Below the pieces are notes generated by a model that was not told where the DNA came from, made no database searches, and was given only the letters and a program-made list of their open reading frames with translations. From NCBI RefSeq assembly GCF_900120195.1, contig NZ_LT635539.1, forward strand, positions 2,152,678 to 2,216,677: a DNA stretch of 64,000 bases. The letters are read 5' to 3'. Made by a program: the position numbers and the translations under genes. Positions 17,919 to 27,848 of the stretch are shown here, piece after piece (the stretch's first letter is position 1; each line of letters starts with the position of its first letter). Source of the stretch: Blautia sp. Marseille-P3087 (GTDB taxonomy: Bacteria; Bacillota; Clostridia; Lachnospirales; Lachnospiraceae).

Positions 17919-19808
17919 TCAGGAATTTCTTCTGTACTGTTCGAGATATACCAGAAGTACGGAAATATCTGCCGGTGATACACCGGAAATACGAGATGCC
18001 TGTCCAATGGAGATCGGACGGTATAGTTCCAGTTTCTGTCTCGCTTCGATACGTAAACTTCCTACTTTTTCGTAATCAAGATCTTCCGGAATTTTCTTTG
18101 CTTCCAGTTTCTTAAACTGTTCTACCTGTTTGAGCTGACGTTTGATATATCCTTCATATTTCAGGTTAATCTCCACCTGCTGCTTCACATCCCACGGAAG
18201 CTCTGGTCTTTCCGGATCGATTGGTGCCAGATCTTCATAATTGAGTTCCGGTCTGCGGATCAGCTCGGCGATCGTTGTACCGGATTTCAGAAGTGTGCTG
18301 CCCTTTTCTTCCAGAAGTTTTTGTACCTGTGGTGTTCCGCCGATCGTTGCATGCTCGGTTCTGTCAATTTCTTTCTGAATGGCTTCTTCTTTTCGAAGAA
18401 CTGCCTGATAAGTTTCTTCATCGATCAGCCCTGCCTGATACCCTTTCTTGCGAAGACGGAGATCGGCATTATCCTGTCTCAGAAGCAGTCGATATTCTGC
18501 ACGGCTGGTCATCATTCGGTACGGCTCATGATTTTCTTTTGTCACAAGATCATCGATCAGCACGCCAATATAAGCCTCGGAACGATCCAGTACAAGCTGC
18601 TCCTGACCTTTGATTTCCATTGCTGCATTGATTCCGGCAATCAACCCCTGTGCAGCAGCTTCTTCATATCCGGAGCTTCCGTTAAACTGTCCGCCGCTGA
18701 ACAGACCTTTGATCTTCTTAAATTCCAGTGTCGGATAGAGCTGACGCGGATTGATGCAGTCATATTCGATTGCATAAGCATTCTTTACGATTTTTGCATG
18801 TTCAAGCCCCGGAACAGAATGATACATGGCATCCTGAACATCCTCCGGAAGAGAACTGGACATTCCGCCGATATACATTTCATTCGTATAAAGTCCTTCT
18901 GGTTCGATAAATACCTGGTGGCGGTTTTTATCCGCAAAACGAACGACTTTATCCTCGATGGACGGGCAGTATCTCGGTCCGGTTCCTTCAATCATTCCGG
19001 AATATAACGGGGAACGGTCCAGATTGTTACGGATAATCTCATGTGTTTTTTCATTTGTATAAGTCAGCCAGCAGGATTTCTGCGGAATCTGTACCGACTC
19101 CGGATCCGTAGAAAAGGAAAACGGCACAACTTTTTCATCACCAAACTGTTCTTCCATCTTGGAATAGTCGATGGTATTTCCGGCAATTCGCGCTGGTGTT
19201 CCTGTCTTGAAACGAAACATTTCGATTCCGAGAGATTTCAGGGAATCCGTCAGATAATTGGCTGCCTGCAGACCATTTGGGCCTGTATAATTGCTGACAT
19301 CTCCGTAGATGCATCTTGCTTTCAGATAAGTTCCTGTACAGAGTACAACTGCCTGACAGTGATAAATGGCTCCGGAATACAGTTTTACACCTGTGATCTT
19401 TCCGTCTTCGACAAGAAGTTCTGTTACTTCTCCCTGCTTGATGGTCAGATTTTCCTGATTTTCCAGAGTTTTTCGCATCTCTGTACTGTATGCCTGTTTA
19501 TCTGCCTGTGCTCTTAAGGAATGCACAGCAGGACCTTTGGACTTGTTCAACATTTTTGACTGAATAAATGTCTTGTCAATATTTTTACCCATTTCTCCAC
19601 CGAGAGCATCCAGCTCTTTTACCAGATGACCCTTTGAGCTTCCGCCTACATTCGGGTTACACGGCATCAGTGCAATACTGTCTACGCTTACCGTAAACAT
19701 CACTGTATCAAGTCCCAGACGTGCACCGGCCAGTGCGGCTTCACATCCGGCATGTCCTGCACCTACTACTACGATATCACAGGTTTTTTCCAGTGTTTTA
19801 TTCTCCAT
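17919..19808 (-). CDS. mnmG: tRNA uridine 5-carboxymethylaminomethyl modification enzyme MnmG
   Basis: A 629-residue FAD-dependent enzyme (GidA family, usual length) that with MnmE modifies the wobble uridine of several tRNAs. The N-terminal dinucleotide-binding motif [13 protein letters not shown] is clear, as are [26 protein letters not shown] and the C-terminal helical domain with [11 protein letters not shown]. It sits 15 bases after its partner mnmE, with AAGGG upstream of the ATG. Confidence 0.97.
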   Translation of the reverse strand: MENKTLEKTCDIVVVGAGHAGCEAALAGARLGLDTVMFTVSVDSIALMPCNPNVGGSSKGHLVKELDALGGEMGKNIDKTFIQSKMLNKSKGPAVHSLRAQADKQAYSTEMRKTLENQENLTIKQGEVTELLVEDGKITGVKLYSGAIYHCQAVVLCTGTYLKARCIYGDVSNYTGPNGLQAANYLTDSLKSLGIEMFRFKTGTPARIAGNTIDYSKMEEQFGDEKVVPFSFSTDPESVQIPQKSCWLTYTNEKTHEIIRNNLDRSPLYSGMIEGTGPRYCPSIEDKVVRFADKNRHQVFIEPEGLYTNEMYIGGMSSSLPEDVQDAMYHSVPGLEHAKIVKNAYAIEYDCINPRQLYPTLEFKKIKGLFSGGQFNGSSGYEEAAAQGLIAGINAAMEIKGQEQLVLDRSEAYIGVLIDDLVTKENHEPYRMMTSRAEYRLLLRQDNADLRLRKKGYQAGLIDEETYQAVLRKEEAIQKEIDRTEHATIGGTPQVQKLLEEKGSTLLKSGTTIAELIRRPELNYEDLAPIDPERPELPWDVKQQVEINLKYEGYIKRQLKQVEQFKKLEAKKIPEDLDYEKVGSLRIEARQKLELYRPISIGQASRISGVSPADISVLLVYLEQYRRNS

Positions 19809-19823
19809 TATTATCTTCCCTTC

Positions 19824-21197
19824 TTACTTCCCTACACAGAATTTGCTGAATATTTCATTTACAAGATCTTCTCCTACTGACTCGCCTACGATGCGTCCGA
19901 GGCTTTCGTATGCACTCATCAGATCTATGGAGAAAAAGTCTTCTGCCATTCCCATGTTAATACTTTCTTTTACCAGCCTCAGACTTTCTTTCGCCTCTTC
20001 AAGTGCTGCTTTATGGCGGGCATTTGTAATATATACCTCATCATTAAAAGAAAGTTCTCCATGGAAAAACATACGCTTGATCTCATCTTCAAGCTGTCTG
20101 AGTCCTGTTTCTTCCACAACGGATACCGGAATGACAGGACTACCTGTTTTTTCTTTTAATTCTTCAATACTCACTGCGGCTTCCAGATCGGTTTTATTGT
20201 AGATCACGATACTCTTTCTTCCGGAAAGAAGTTCCATGATTTCTCTGTCATTATCATCAAGAGGAAGCGAAGAATCCACCACATAAAGGATCAGATCCGC
20301 ATCCTCAGCCATCTGTTTTGCTTTACCGACGCCAATCTTTTCCACAATATCTTCTGTCTCACGGATACCTGCCGTATCAATCATTCGAAGTGTAATGCCA
20401 TTCAGTGATATATATTCCTCAAGAATATCTCTTGTTGTTCCTGCGATTTCTGTAACGATTGCACGGTCTTCCCCTACCAGAAAATTAAGCAGCGATGATT
20501 TTCCCGCATTTGGTTTTCCGAGGATGACCGTCTTGATTCCTTCCTGAATCATTCTTCCGTCGTCGGCAGTTTTCAACAGGTCACTTATATTTTCACTCTC
20601 TTTTTCCACAATTTCAAGTAGTTCCTGTGGATACCCGGTAAGGTCAAAATGCTCCGGATCGTCAAGTGCTGTCTCAATATAAGCAATCTGATGTAGCAGC
20701 CTTGCACGGATCTCCCGGATTGCTTTCTGCACAGAACCCTTTAATTGCTCGACAGAGCTTTTCAGTGCCATTGAGTTTTTGGCCTGAATGACATCCATGA
20801 CCGCCTCTGCCTGCGAAAGATCCAGTCTTCCGTTTAAAAACGCTCTTTTTGTAAATTCTCCCGGTTCTGCAATGATGGCACCGTTTTTCAGTACCGTCTC
20901 GAGAACTCTCTTCATGGCATATACGCCGCCATGACAATCTATTTCAACAGTGTCCTCACCTGTATATGTGTGAGGTCCTTTCATTATCATAACTAATACT
21001 TCATCTACGACTTCTTCTCCATCATATATAAAACCATAATGTATCGTATGGCTTCCTGCTTCACGGATATCTTTTTTGCCGTTTTTGGAACGGTAAATGT
21101 TCGCAATCACATCCATTGCTTTTTCTCCGCTGATGCGGACGATACCGATACCCGAAGCACTCATAGCTGTAGAAATTGCTGCAATTGTAGCGTCCAT
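19824..21197 (-). CDS. mnmE: tRNA modification GTPase MnmE
   Basis: A 457-residue GTPase that dimerises and partners MnmG in tRNA wobble-uridine modification. The N-terminal folate-binding domain opens with TIAAISTAMSASGIGIVRISG. The inserted G domain shows G1 GKPNAGKSS, DTAGIRET and NKTD, and the C-terminus ends in the family's catalytic Cys motif CVGK. AGGAGG lies 4 bases before the ATG. A large hairpin separates it from jag. Confidence 0.97.
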   Translation of the reverse strand: MDATIAAISTAMSASGIGIVRISGEKAMDVIANIYRSKNGKKDIREAGSHTIHYGFIYDGEEVVDEVLVMIMKGPHTYTGEDTVEIDCHGGVYAMKRVLETVLKNGAIIAEPGEFTKRAFLNGRLDLSQAEAVMDVIQAKNSMALKSSVEQLKGSVQKAIREIRARLLHQIAYIETALDDPEHFDLTGYPQELLEIVEKESENISDLLKTADDGRMIQEGIKTVILGKPNAGKSSLLNFLVGEDRAIVTEIAGTTRDILEEYISLNGITLRMIDTAGIRETEDIVEKIGVGKAKQMAEDADLILYVVDSSLPLDDNDREIMELLSGRKSIVIYNKTDLEAAVSIEELKEKTGSPVIPVSVVEETGLRQLEDEIKRMFFHGELSFNDEVYITNARHKAALEEAKESLRLVKESINMGMAEDFFSIDLMSAYESLGRIVGESVGEDLVNEIFSKFCVGK

Positions 21198-21214
21198 ATT
21201 TCCTCCTGAAAAAG

Positions 21215-21287
21215 AAAGATGTTATTCAAGGTAAAAAGCACACGTCAAGCACGTGTTATTCACGCTTTCACCTAGAATAACATCTTT
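21215..21287 (-). terminator. Long branched hairpin between jag and mnmE
   Basis: A 13-bp perfect outer stem (AAAGATGTTATTC with GAATAACATCTTT) encloses a second arm pair and an inner perfect ACACGT/ACGTGT stem. On the minus strand it is followed by TTTCTTTTT just before the mnmE ribosome-binding site. It probably attenuates or processes the operon transcript between jag and mnmE; the outer stem could also protect RNA ends. Confidence 0.6.
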
Positions 21288-21300
21288 TAAAAATCACATA

Positions 21301-22245
21301 TTAGTATCTTTTTAATTTTACAACTACGTGACGGTAAGGTTCTTCTCCCTCACTGACTGTCTCAACAAATTTGTTTCCCTGAAGTGCAGAGTGGATGATT
21401 CTTCTTTCATAAGGATTCATCGGCTCAAGTACTACCGGTTTTCTTGTCTTTTTGACTTTGTAGGCAATTCCTCTTGCCAGGTTTTCGAGAGTTTCTTTAC
21501 GACGTCTTCTATAATCTTCGGTATCCAGTTTTACACGGATGTAATCGGATTTTCCTTTGTTTACTACAAGGCTTGTCAGATACTGGAGAGAATCCAGTGT
21601 CTGTCCTCTCTTACCGATGAGGATGCCCATGTCTTCGCCCTCGAAATCAACTTCCAGACAGCCGTCTGTTGTGTTGTATTTGGAAGTGATCGTTACTTCT
21701 CCGAGATCCATAGAACCAAATACATCTTTCAGGAATACAAGTGCTCTCTCTTCGATATCTTTGATTTCTTCCGGATCTGTAATAATCTCTATTGCCTTTG
21801 CAGCTCTGACCGGTTTTTCTTTTGCAGGTCTTTCCTTCTGTTCTCTGACTTGTTTCTCTCTGCAAACTTTTTCTTTGACCAGTTTTTCTTTAGCCGGTTT
21901 TGGCTGTCTTTCTTCTTTTGCCTTTTCTGCACCGGATTCTTTTTTGATTTCCGGTGTTTTAGAAACAGACTTCACTGCAGGTTTCTGTACTTCTTTCGCA
22001 GTTTCTTCTTTAAAAGCATCGATTTTAACAGAATCCACGATTTTTTCGATTTCTTTTTCTTCAGAACTTTCTTCTACTTTGCGAGCTTTGATGATCGCCG
22101 GTTTGCTTCCGATTCCGAAAAATCCGGAGCTGCCTTCACTCACTACCTGAATATCAAGCTGATCGCTGGATACACCCAGTTCAATACATGCTTTGGTAAT
22201 TGCCTCATTTTTGGTTTTTGCTGAGAACTGCATATATTCGCCCAT
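21301..22245 (-). CDS. jag: Jag/KhpB family RNA-binding protein
   Basis: A 314-residue RNA-binding protein. The order is an N-terminal Jag_N domain (about 1-52, with the GFFGIGSKPA motif), a long Lys/Glu/Pro-rich linker (about 60-160), a KH domain with GILIGKRGQTLDSLQYL, and an R3H domain near the C-terminus (RRRRKETLENLA, RIIHSAL). Homologues (KhpB/EloR) bind many transcripts and affect cell elongation and division. It follows yidC by 33 bases, the classic arrangement. The linker is longer than in Bacillus and highly charged. Confidence 0.93.
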   Translation of the reverse strand: MGEYMQFSAKTKNEAITKACIELGVSSDQLDIQVVSEGSSGFFGIGSKPAIIKARKVEESSEEKEIEKIVDSVKIDAFKEETAKEVQKPAVKSVSKTPEIKKESGAEKAKEERQPKPAKEKLVKEKVCREKQVREQKERPAKEKPVRAAKAIEIITDPEEIKDIEERALVFLKDVFGSMDLGEVTITSKYNTTDGCLEVDFEGEDMGILIGKRGQTLDSLQYLTSLVVNKGKSDYIRVKLDTEDYRRRRKETLENLARGIAYKVKKTRKPVVLEPMNPYERRIIHSALQGNKFVETVSEGEEPYRHVVVKLKRY

Positions 22246-22278
22246 GATAAAACCCCGCCTTCCTTTCCTGTTTCTTAC

Positions 22279-23550
22279 TTATTTCTTCTTATTACGTGCA
22301 TCAAAATCTCTTACCATATTTGCCTTGGCTGTGATACTTCCGGCTTTTGCGTGTGAAGCCTTTTCGTAAGCATCTTCCACCTTCTTCGCACGGCTGTTTT
22401 CATCTGTACCACTCATGCCCTTGTCAATTTTATTGATGTTTTTAACACTCTGATGTGCCTGATTGGTAATCTTCTGAGGCGGAAGACCTTCTTTAGCTCT
22501 CTTGGCTTCCATCTTTCTCATATTTTCATTTACCAGATCATCAATGTTCATCTTGTCCAGATGACGGTTTATCAGAAGCTGCTGGATACTTCTTACTACT
22601 GAACTGGCAATCCAGTAAATACCAAGACCTACCGGGAATGTGAAACAGAAGAATGCTGACATCAGCGGCATAACTGTGTTCATAGTCTTCATGGAGCTTG
22701 CCATTGCGTTGTTGCCATCATTTCCGTTCTGTGTTGCTGCCTGTGGCATAAGTTTTAAGTTGAGCATCTGAGTTGCCCATGATAAAAGCGGAATTGCAAG
22801 TGCTGCAATGATAAGGATCAGAGATCCTGTTTTAATATAGCTCAGTGGCTGATCCGCAATGTTCAGTACACCAAAAGTCTGCATCTTCTGAATTTCAGAA
22901 GCAGTTTTGCTGATCTGATCAGAAAATCCGGAAAACTGACTGATCTTCTGTAAGGATTCCCACTGGGACGGAGACAGAGCATACAGGAAATCTACGATAG
23001 AATCTGCATTTTCCGTAACCTGTCTTACTCGTGTCATCTTGTTATCTGTGATAAAGTTATTAATGATATTTGTAAATCCGTCTACTGCAAGGATTTTTGT
23101 GCAGACGCCGTTAAATACATTGTAAACACTTCCAACATAAGCCGGAATGTTCTGGATTACCTGATACAGGGCAAACAGGATCGGCATCTGGATTGCCAGC
23201 TGAACGCAGCTTCCTGTCGCAGATACACCATATTTCTGGTATACTGCCTGTGTTTCTTCCTGCATCTTCATCATGGAATCCTGATCTTTTTTACCCTGAT
23301 ATTTCTTCTGTATCTTCTGGATCTCAGGCTGCATGATCGCACTCAGCTTAGAAAATTTCTGCTGTTTGATCTGCAGAGGAGTCATACAAAGGTAGATCAG
23401 TATACTGAAAATAATAATACAAAGACCGATATTCTGAATTCCAACTGCATCCAGAACCTTGTAGATTGCATTCATGATCCATCCCATCACTACTGCGATC
23501 TGACCAATGATCGGGGTACCACTCTTAGTAGCCAAAATCATACTTTCCAA
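22279..23550 (-). CDS. yidC: Membrane protein insertase YidC/Oxa1 family
   Basis: A 423-residue insertase that folds proteins into the cytoplasmic membrane, with or without Sec. Hydrophobic segments at the start, around residues 40-60, 120-140, 230-260 and 300-330 match the five-helix core. After the second helix comes the cytoplasmic hairpin PEIQKIQKKYQGKK. No lipobox is seen. The groove-region residue that is Arg in many homologues reads as Lys here (PLQIKQQK). I choose the TTG at 23550 because GGAGG lies 10 bases upstream; the next ATG is only three codons further. Confidence 0.93.
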   Translation of the reverse strand: MESMILATKSGTPIIGQIAVVMGWIMNAIYKVLDAVGIQNIGLCIIIFSILIYLCMTPLQIKQQKFSKLSAIMQPEIQKIQKKYQGKKDQDSMMKMQEETQAVYQKYGVSATGSCVQLAIQMPILFALYQVIQNIPAYVGSVYNVFNGVCTKILAVDGFTNIINNFITDNKMTRVRQVTENADSIVDFLYALSPSQWESLQKISQFSGFSDQISKTASEIQKMQTFGVLNIADQPLSYIKTGSLILIIAALAIPLLSWATQMLNLKLMPQAATQNGNDGNNAMASSMKTMNTVMPLMSAFFCFTFPVGLGIYWIASSVVRSIQQLLINRHLDKMNIDDLVNENMRKMEAKRAKEGLPPQKITNQAHQSVKNINKIDKGMSGTDENSRAKKVEDAYEKASHAKAGSITAKANMVRDFDARNKKK

Positions 23551-23600
23551 TTTTCTAGTTCCTCCTGGATAATCTGATGGAGCCACCTCCACCTATACAT

Positions 23601-23810
23601 TTATGGTACAGGATCATATCCTCCATGAGAAAAAGGATTACATCTTAAAATTCGCCAAGCTGCCAGTAATCCTCCCTTTAATGCACCATATTTTTCGATT
23701 GCTTCCAAACCATATTGAGAACAGGTGGGAATATAAGGACACTTTGTTCTCTTCATCGGTGATATATATTTCTGATAGAGACGTATCAGTTTAATAAGAA
23801 GTTTCTTCAT
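23601..23810 (-). CDS. yidD: Membrane protein insertion efficiency factor YidD
   Basis: A 69-residue small protein with the full YidD signature: [26 protein letters not shown] and [18 protein letters not shown]. It has an amphipathic N-terminus and conserved cysteines. Its start overlaps the rnpA end by 20 bases, and yidC follows 50 bases on. It assists YidC-dependent insertion. Confidence 0.96.
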   Translation of the reverse strand: MKKLLIKLIRLYQKYISPMKRTKCPYIPTCSQYGLEAIEKYGALKGGLLAAWRILRCNPFSHGGYDPVP

Positions 23811-24153
23811 TTACATTATCTCCTGCAATTCCATGCTTCCTCGCCAGATCCATAAATGCCTTCTCTATCTCATGATAGTTTGTACCATTTGCAGAGTTTC
23901 TGGCTATCACGACAATATCAAGATTCTTTTTAAATAAAGATTCATTTAAACGATAGCTTTCCCTTACCAGTCTGGTGATTCTGTGGCGGACCACACTATT
24001 TCCTACTTTTTTGCTTACTGATATTCCCAGACGATTCTTCATGTGCTGATTTGGCAGCACGTACATCACCAGATACCGATTTGCTTTTGATGTTCCACGC
24101 TTGTAAACCTGTTGAAAATCTCTGTTTTTCTTTAAGGACTCTGAGTATTTCAT
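23791..24153 (-). CDS. rnpA: Ribonuclease P protein component
   Basis: A 120-residue basic protein that binds RNase P RNA and aids 5' maturation of tRNAs. It carries the RNR-type motif [18 protein letters not shown] and the opening [12 protein letters not shown]. It lies between rpmH and yidD in the conserved order. The family is usually about 110-120 residues. Confidence 0.96.
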   Translation of the reverse strand: MKYSESLKKNRDFQQVYKRGTSKANRYLVMYVLPNQHMKNRLGISVSKKVGNSVVRHRITRLVRESYRLNESLFKKNLDIVVIARNSANGTNYHEIEKAFMDLARKHGIAGDNVNEETSY

Positions 24154-24209
24154 CGAATCCCCCTTCTTTTATTATAGAAGAAAAGACCACATAACTGCGG
24201 TCTTATATC

Positions 24210-24344
24210 TTAGGCTGATAACTGTTTTCTTCCTTTTAATCTTCTGGCAGCTAATACTTTACGGCCACCCTTTGTGCTCATACGAGCTCTGAATCCATGA
24301 ACTTTAGCTCTGGATCTTTTCTTTGGCTGAAATGTCATTTTCAT
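24210..24344 (-). CDS. rpmH: 50S ribosomal protein L34
   Basis: A 44-residue protein with the L34 pattern [32 protein letters not shown] and KGRKQLSA. It is normal length for the family. GGAGGT lies 9 bases before the ATG. It is the first gene of the leftward block at the origin; TATAAT at 24367-24372 on the minus strand is a likely -10 box, with no strong -35. Confidence 0.97.
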   Translation of the reverse strand: MKMTFQPKKRSRAKVHGFRARMSTKGGRKVLAARRLKGRKQLSA

Positions 24345-24911
24345 AGGTAAAGCACCTCCTTTATCTATTATACCTTATTCATAATATTTTCATAGAACAT
24401 CATTTCAATTATATTCATAACACCCCTGTTCGTCAAGCAAAAATCTTAAAAAATTCTACAAAATCAGGCTTTTTTTCAATTCTCAAAAGTACCCACATGC
24501 CAATGTGGAAAGATATGGTTAACGTAAAGTTATCCACCATCTTGTGGATAACTTGTGGATAACTTCATTTTTTACACTAAATCTATCCCCAAAAGACGAC
24601 TTAATTTTACACATACCCCTAAAAAAAGTCTTTATTTTACAATATTTTTTATGTGGACACAGTTATACACAATCCCCATAGGATTTTTTCCACATCGTTC
24701 AGACTTATGTAAACCCATGAGCGTTTATCCACCATTTTCATGTTATACACATGTGGACAACGTGGAAAACTTCTCTTTTTTTCTTTAATTTTCCCCACGC
24801 AAACCCTCAAATAATCATTGCTAAACAAAAGAATTTATTATAATATATAAACGGATATTTATGTCTTTTGACCTATATTATAAACTTTCAAAGAAACCGG
24901 GAGATAGAAAC
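24345..24911. other. oriC, DnaA-box cluster between rpmH and dnaA
   Basis: This gene-free 567-base stretch carries clustered DnaA boxes: TTATCCACC (24530-24538), two perfect TTATCCACA boxes on the minus strand (24543-24551 and 24554-24562), TTATACACA (24663-24671 and 24743-24751), TTATCCACC (24725-24733), and a one-mismatch box on the minus strand (24752-24760). Several TTTTCCACA-like sites add to these. Between them lies a very AT-rich part (about 24565-24660). Location between divergent rpmH and dnaA and the switch in gene direction support its role as replication origin. The dnaA promoter must also lie here. Confidence 0.9.
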
Positions 24912-26291
24912 ATGGATAAAGTTATTGAAAACTGGGATAAAATTCTGCAGACAGTCAAAGCAGATTATGACGTGGGCGACGTTGCCTTTAATACTTGGTT
25001 AAAACCGCTGAAAGTCTACGATGTCCGGGATCATGTGATCACGATTCTGGTACCATCCGAGCAGGTTGTTTTAATAAATCTTCTTAATAAAAAGTATAAA
25101 CTTCTTCTTCAGGTTACGATCTGTGAAATAACCGGAATGGAAGAGTGTGAAGTCAAATTTATATCTCCTGATGAGGCCCCTAAAAAAGAAGTTTCTTCTT
25201 ATGATAATACATCTGCATCTACAGCGATATCTGACATTGACCGCCGCTGCGAAGAAGCTCATCTGAATCCCAAATATATTTTTGATACCTTTATCGTCGG
25301 TAACAACAATAAATTTGCCCAGGCGGCAGCCCTTGCTGTTGCAGAATCTCCGGGAGACACCTACAATCCGCTTTTTATTTATGGAGGCGCCGGACTCGGC
25401 AAGACCCATCTTATGCATTCCATCGCTCATTACATTATCGAGCACGATGAAAACAGCAAGGTTCTGTATGTTACCAGTGAGGAATTTACAAATGAGCTGA
25501 TCGAGACAATCCGTAACGGAAATAATTCCGCTATGTCCAAATTCCGCGAAAAATACAGAAATATTGATGTACTTCTTGTCGATGATATTCAGTTTATTAT
25601 AGGAAAGGAATCTACACAGGAAGAATTTTTCCATACTTTTAACAGCCTTCACAGTGCGAAAAAGCAGATCATCATTTCCTCTGATAAACCACCTAAAGAT
25701 ATGGAAATCCTGGAAGAACGTTTCCGTTCCAGATTTGAATGGGGTCTGATTGCAGACATCACACTGCCTGATTATGAGACCCGAATGGCAATTCTTCACA
25801 AAAAAGAAGAAATGGAAGGCTATAATATCAGCGAAGAAGTTATCAAATACATCGCTACCAATATAAAATCCAACATTCGTGAGCTGGAAGGAGCATTTAA
25901 TAAAGTAATGGCAAGTTCCAAGCTCGAAAAGAAAGAAGTTACACTCGAACTGGCAGAACAGGCACTCAAAGACATCATTTCTCCTAATGAACAGAAAGTG
26001 ATAACACCGGATTATATCATTTCCGTTGTTGCAGAGCACTATCACGTAACTGTCGCTGACCTCTGCGGAAACAAGAGAAGCTCCAAAATCGTTATGCCAC
26101 GCCAGATTTCAATGTATCTGTGCCGTGATATTATCGACACTTCACTCAAAACAATCGGAAAAAATCTTGGTGACCGCGACCATACTACAGTTATGCACGG
26201 GATAGAAAAAATCGAGAATGAATTAAAGGTAAATGATAACCTCAAAAACTCGATCGAAACACTTAAGAAAAAAATTAATCCACAGGGTTAA
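24912..26291 (+). CDS. dnaA: Chromosomal replication initiator DnaA
   Basis: A 459-residue initiator ATPase that binds DnaA boxes and opens the origin. Domain I is at the N-terminus (FNTWLKPL), a linker spans about 85-115, and the AAA+ domain carries Walker A GGAGLGKT (158-165) and Walker B VLLVDDIQF. The C-terminal DNA-binding domain holds GNKRSSKIVMPRQ and GDRDHTTVMHG. The start at 24912 is preferred over 24861 because GGGAG lies 8-9 bases upstream and the N-terminus then matches the family. Confidence 0.97.
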   Translation: MDKVIENWDKILQTVKADYDVGDVAFNTWLKPLKVYDVRDHVITILVPSEQVVLINLLNKKYKLLLQVTICEITGMEECEVKFISPDEAPKKEVSSYDNTSASTAISDIDRRCEEAHLNPKYIFDTFIVGNNNKFAQAAALAVAESPGDTYNPLFIYGGAGLGKTHLMHSIAHYIIEHDENSKVLYVTSEEFTNELIETIRNGNNSAMSKFREKYRNIDVLLVDDIQFIIGKESTQEEFFHTFNSLHSAKKQIIISSDKPPKDMEILEERFRSRFEWGLIADITLPDYETRMAILHKKEEMEGYNISEEVIKYIATNIKSNIRELEGAFNKVMASSKLEKKEVTLELAEQALKDIISPNEQKVITPDYIISVVAEHYHVTVADLCGNKRSSKIVMPRQISMYLCRDIIDTSLKTIGKNLGDRDHTTVMHGIEKIENELKVNDNLKNSIETLKKKINPQG

Positions 26292-26483
26292 ATGACTTTT
26301 CCACATACATTTTCAAAGTTTGAAAGTACTTTTACACGAAGTTATACAGTGAAGAAATCCCCGTTTTTCAAGGTTTGAAAGACTTTTTCACATATTCACA
26401 CCCCCCTAAGGCGGCTACGGCGGATTTCTTTATATATTTTTATTTATAAGGCCGATTCCGATACAGAAAGGAGTTACACACAC
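26292..26483. other. dnaA-dnaN intergenic region with a direct repeat
   Basis: Two copies of a 27-28 base element lie 55 bases apart (26310-26337 and 26365-26391). Each has an inner TTTCAA...TTGAAA dyad followed by a T-rich, ACTTTT-type end. A TTTTCCACA box (26297-26305) and a weak TTATACAGT box (about 26342) accompany them. In Bacillus and relatives the unwinding element lies between dnaA and dnaN, so this may be the second half of the origin. The GGAG before dnaN marks its end. Confidence 0.55.
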
Positions 26484-27599
26484 ATGAAAATCATCTGTTC
26501 CAAAAGTAATCTTTTAAAAAGCGTAAATATATCTTTGAAAGCTGTTCCTTCTAAGACAACAATGCCTATCCTGGAATGTATCCTTATGGATGCAACCACA
26601 AACCAGATTAAATTTACAACCAATGACATGGAACTTGGTATTGAAACAATCGTAGACGGACACATCGAAGAAAAAGGTATGGTTGCCCTTGATGCCAAAA
26701 TCTTTTATGAAATCATACGAAGACTTCCGGATAATGATGTAACCATTACAACTGACAGCAATTATGTAGCAACAATTATCTGCGAAAAAGCAAAATTTAC
26801 CATTCCCGGAAAAGCAGGTGAGGATTTTGCATACCTTCCGGTTATTGAAAAAGATGACTCTCTTACTTTATCTCAGTTTACTTTGAAAGAGATGATTCGC
26901 CAGACTATTTTCTCTATTGCAGTGAATGAAAACAACCGTCTGATGACTGGTGAATTGTTCGAAATCAAAGATAACTGTCTGAAAATTATTTCTCTTGACG
27001 GACACCGTATTTCTATCCGAAAGATGCCTCTTAAGAGAGAATATTCCGACCGTAAGATTGTCGTTCCTGGAAAGACACTCAGTGAGATCAGCAAGATCCT
27101 GTCTGGTGAGATCGATGATCAGGTAAGCATTTATTTTACAAAGAACCACATTTTATTCGAGTTTGACCAGACAATGGTCGTATCTAGGCTGATCGAAGGT
27201 GAATATTTCCGTATCGATCAAATGCTTTCCAGTGATTACGATACAAAAGTCAGTGTCAACAAAAAAGAATTTCTTGACTGTATCGATCGTGCAACTCTGC
27301 TTGTAAGAGAAGGTGACAAAAAGCCGATCGTTATCGAAATCACAGATGGCAGTATGGAACTTAAGATTGATTCTGCGATGGGATCCATGAATGAAGAGAT
27401 CGATATTGAAAAATCCGGTAAAGATATCGTGATAGGATTCAACCCGAAATTCCTCATCGATGCTTTGAAAGTTATCGATGATGAAGTGATTAATATGTAT
27501 CTGATGAATCCGAAGGCACCATGCTTTATCAGAGATGATGAAGAAAACTACACATATCTGATTCTTCCGGTTAATATCAGCCAGAATCAGAGCAGATAA
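26484..27599 (+). CDS. dnaN: DNA polymerase III beta sliding clamp
   Basis: A 371-residue clamp that encircles DNA and tethers polymerase. Three DnaN repeats fill the length. Typical motifs include AVPSKTTMPILECIL at the start, and the C-terminus LILPVNIS fits the clamp's last strand, though shorter than the E. coli LIMPMRL end. AAAGGAG lies 8 bases before the ATG. It is the first gene after dnaA, in the standard order. Confidence 0.97.
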   Translation: MKIICSKSNLLKSVNISLKAVPSKTTMPILECILMDATTNQIKFTTNDMELGIETIVDGHIEEKGMVALDAKIFYEIIRRLPDNDVTITTDSNYVATIICEKAKFTIPGKAGEDFAYLPVIEKDDSLTLSQFTLKEMIRQTIFSIAVNENNRLMTGELFEIKDNCLKIISLDGHRISIRKMPLKREYSDRKIVVPGKTLSEISKILSGEIDDQVSIYFTKNHILFEFDQTMVVSRLIEGEYFRIDQMLSSDYDTKVSVNKKEFLDCIDRATLLVREGDKKPIVIEITDGSMELKIDSAMGSMNEEIDIEKSGKDIVIGFNPKFLIDALKVIDDEVINMYLMNPKAPCFIRDDEENYTYLILPVNISQNQSR

Positions 27600-27640
27600 T
27601 GTAAGTGTTAATCAGTCAGGATAATAAGAGGTGAATGGAT

Positions 27641-27847
27641 TTGGAAATCAAAATCAGAGATGAATTTATCAAACTTGGACAGGCTTTGAAACTTGCAGGA
27701 GTTGTGGAAGATGGTGTGGAAGCCAAATATGCGATTCAGGATGGTCTGGTTCAGGTAAATGGAGAAGTGGATGAGCGCAGAGGCCGCAAAGTTTATGTAG
27801 GCGATGTGATCACATATGAAAATCAGGAAATAAAAGTAATCAAATAA
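27641..27847 (+). CDS. S4-domain RNA-binding protein (YaaA/RlbA-like)
   Basis: A 68-residue S4-like protein: LGQALKLAGVVEDGVEAKYAI and VQVNGEVDERRGRKVYVGD form the fold. I choose the TTG at 27641: GAGGTG lies 7 bases upstream, while the ATG at 27635 would leave only 1-2 bases. It sits between dnaN and recF, where Firmicutes have yaaA, and ends one base before recF, so the two are coupled. In Bacillus the homologue is linked to ribosome biogenesis. Confidence 0.92.
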   Translation: MEIKIRDEFIKLGQALKLAGVVEDGVEAKYAIQDGLVQVNGEVDERRGRKVYVGDVITYENQEIKVIK

Positions 27848-27848
27848 T

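Noticed and set aside
17900-18007. Longer RsmG start at 18007
   Set aside because: It would overlap mnmG by about 90 bases, lacks a ribosome-binding site and exceeds the family length.
21328-22224. Plus-strand open frame of 298 codons opposite jag
   Set aside because: The Phe/Ser-rich product mirrors the Lys/Glu-rich linker of jag; not a gene.
25071-26045. Minus-strand open frame of 324 codons opposite dnaA
   Set aside because: Phe/Cys/Arg-rich shadow of dnaA, no ribosome-binding site.
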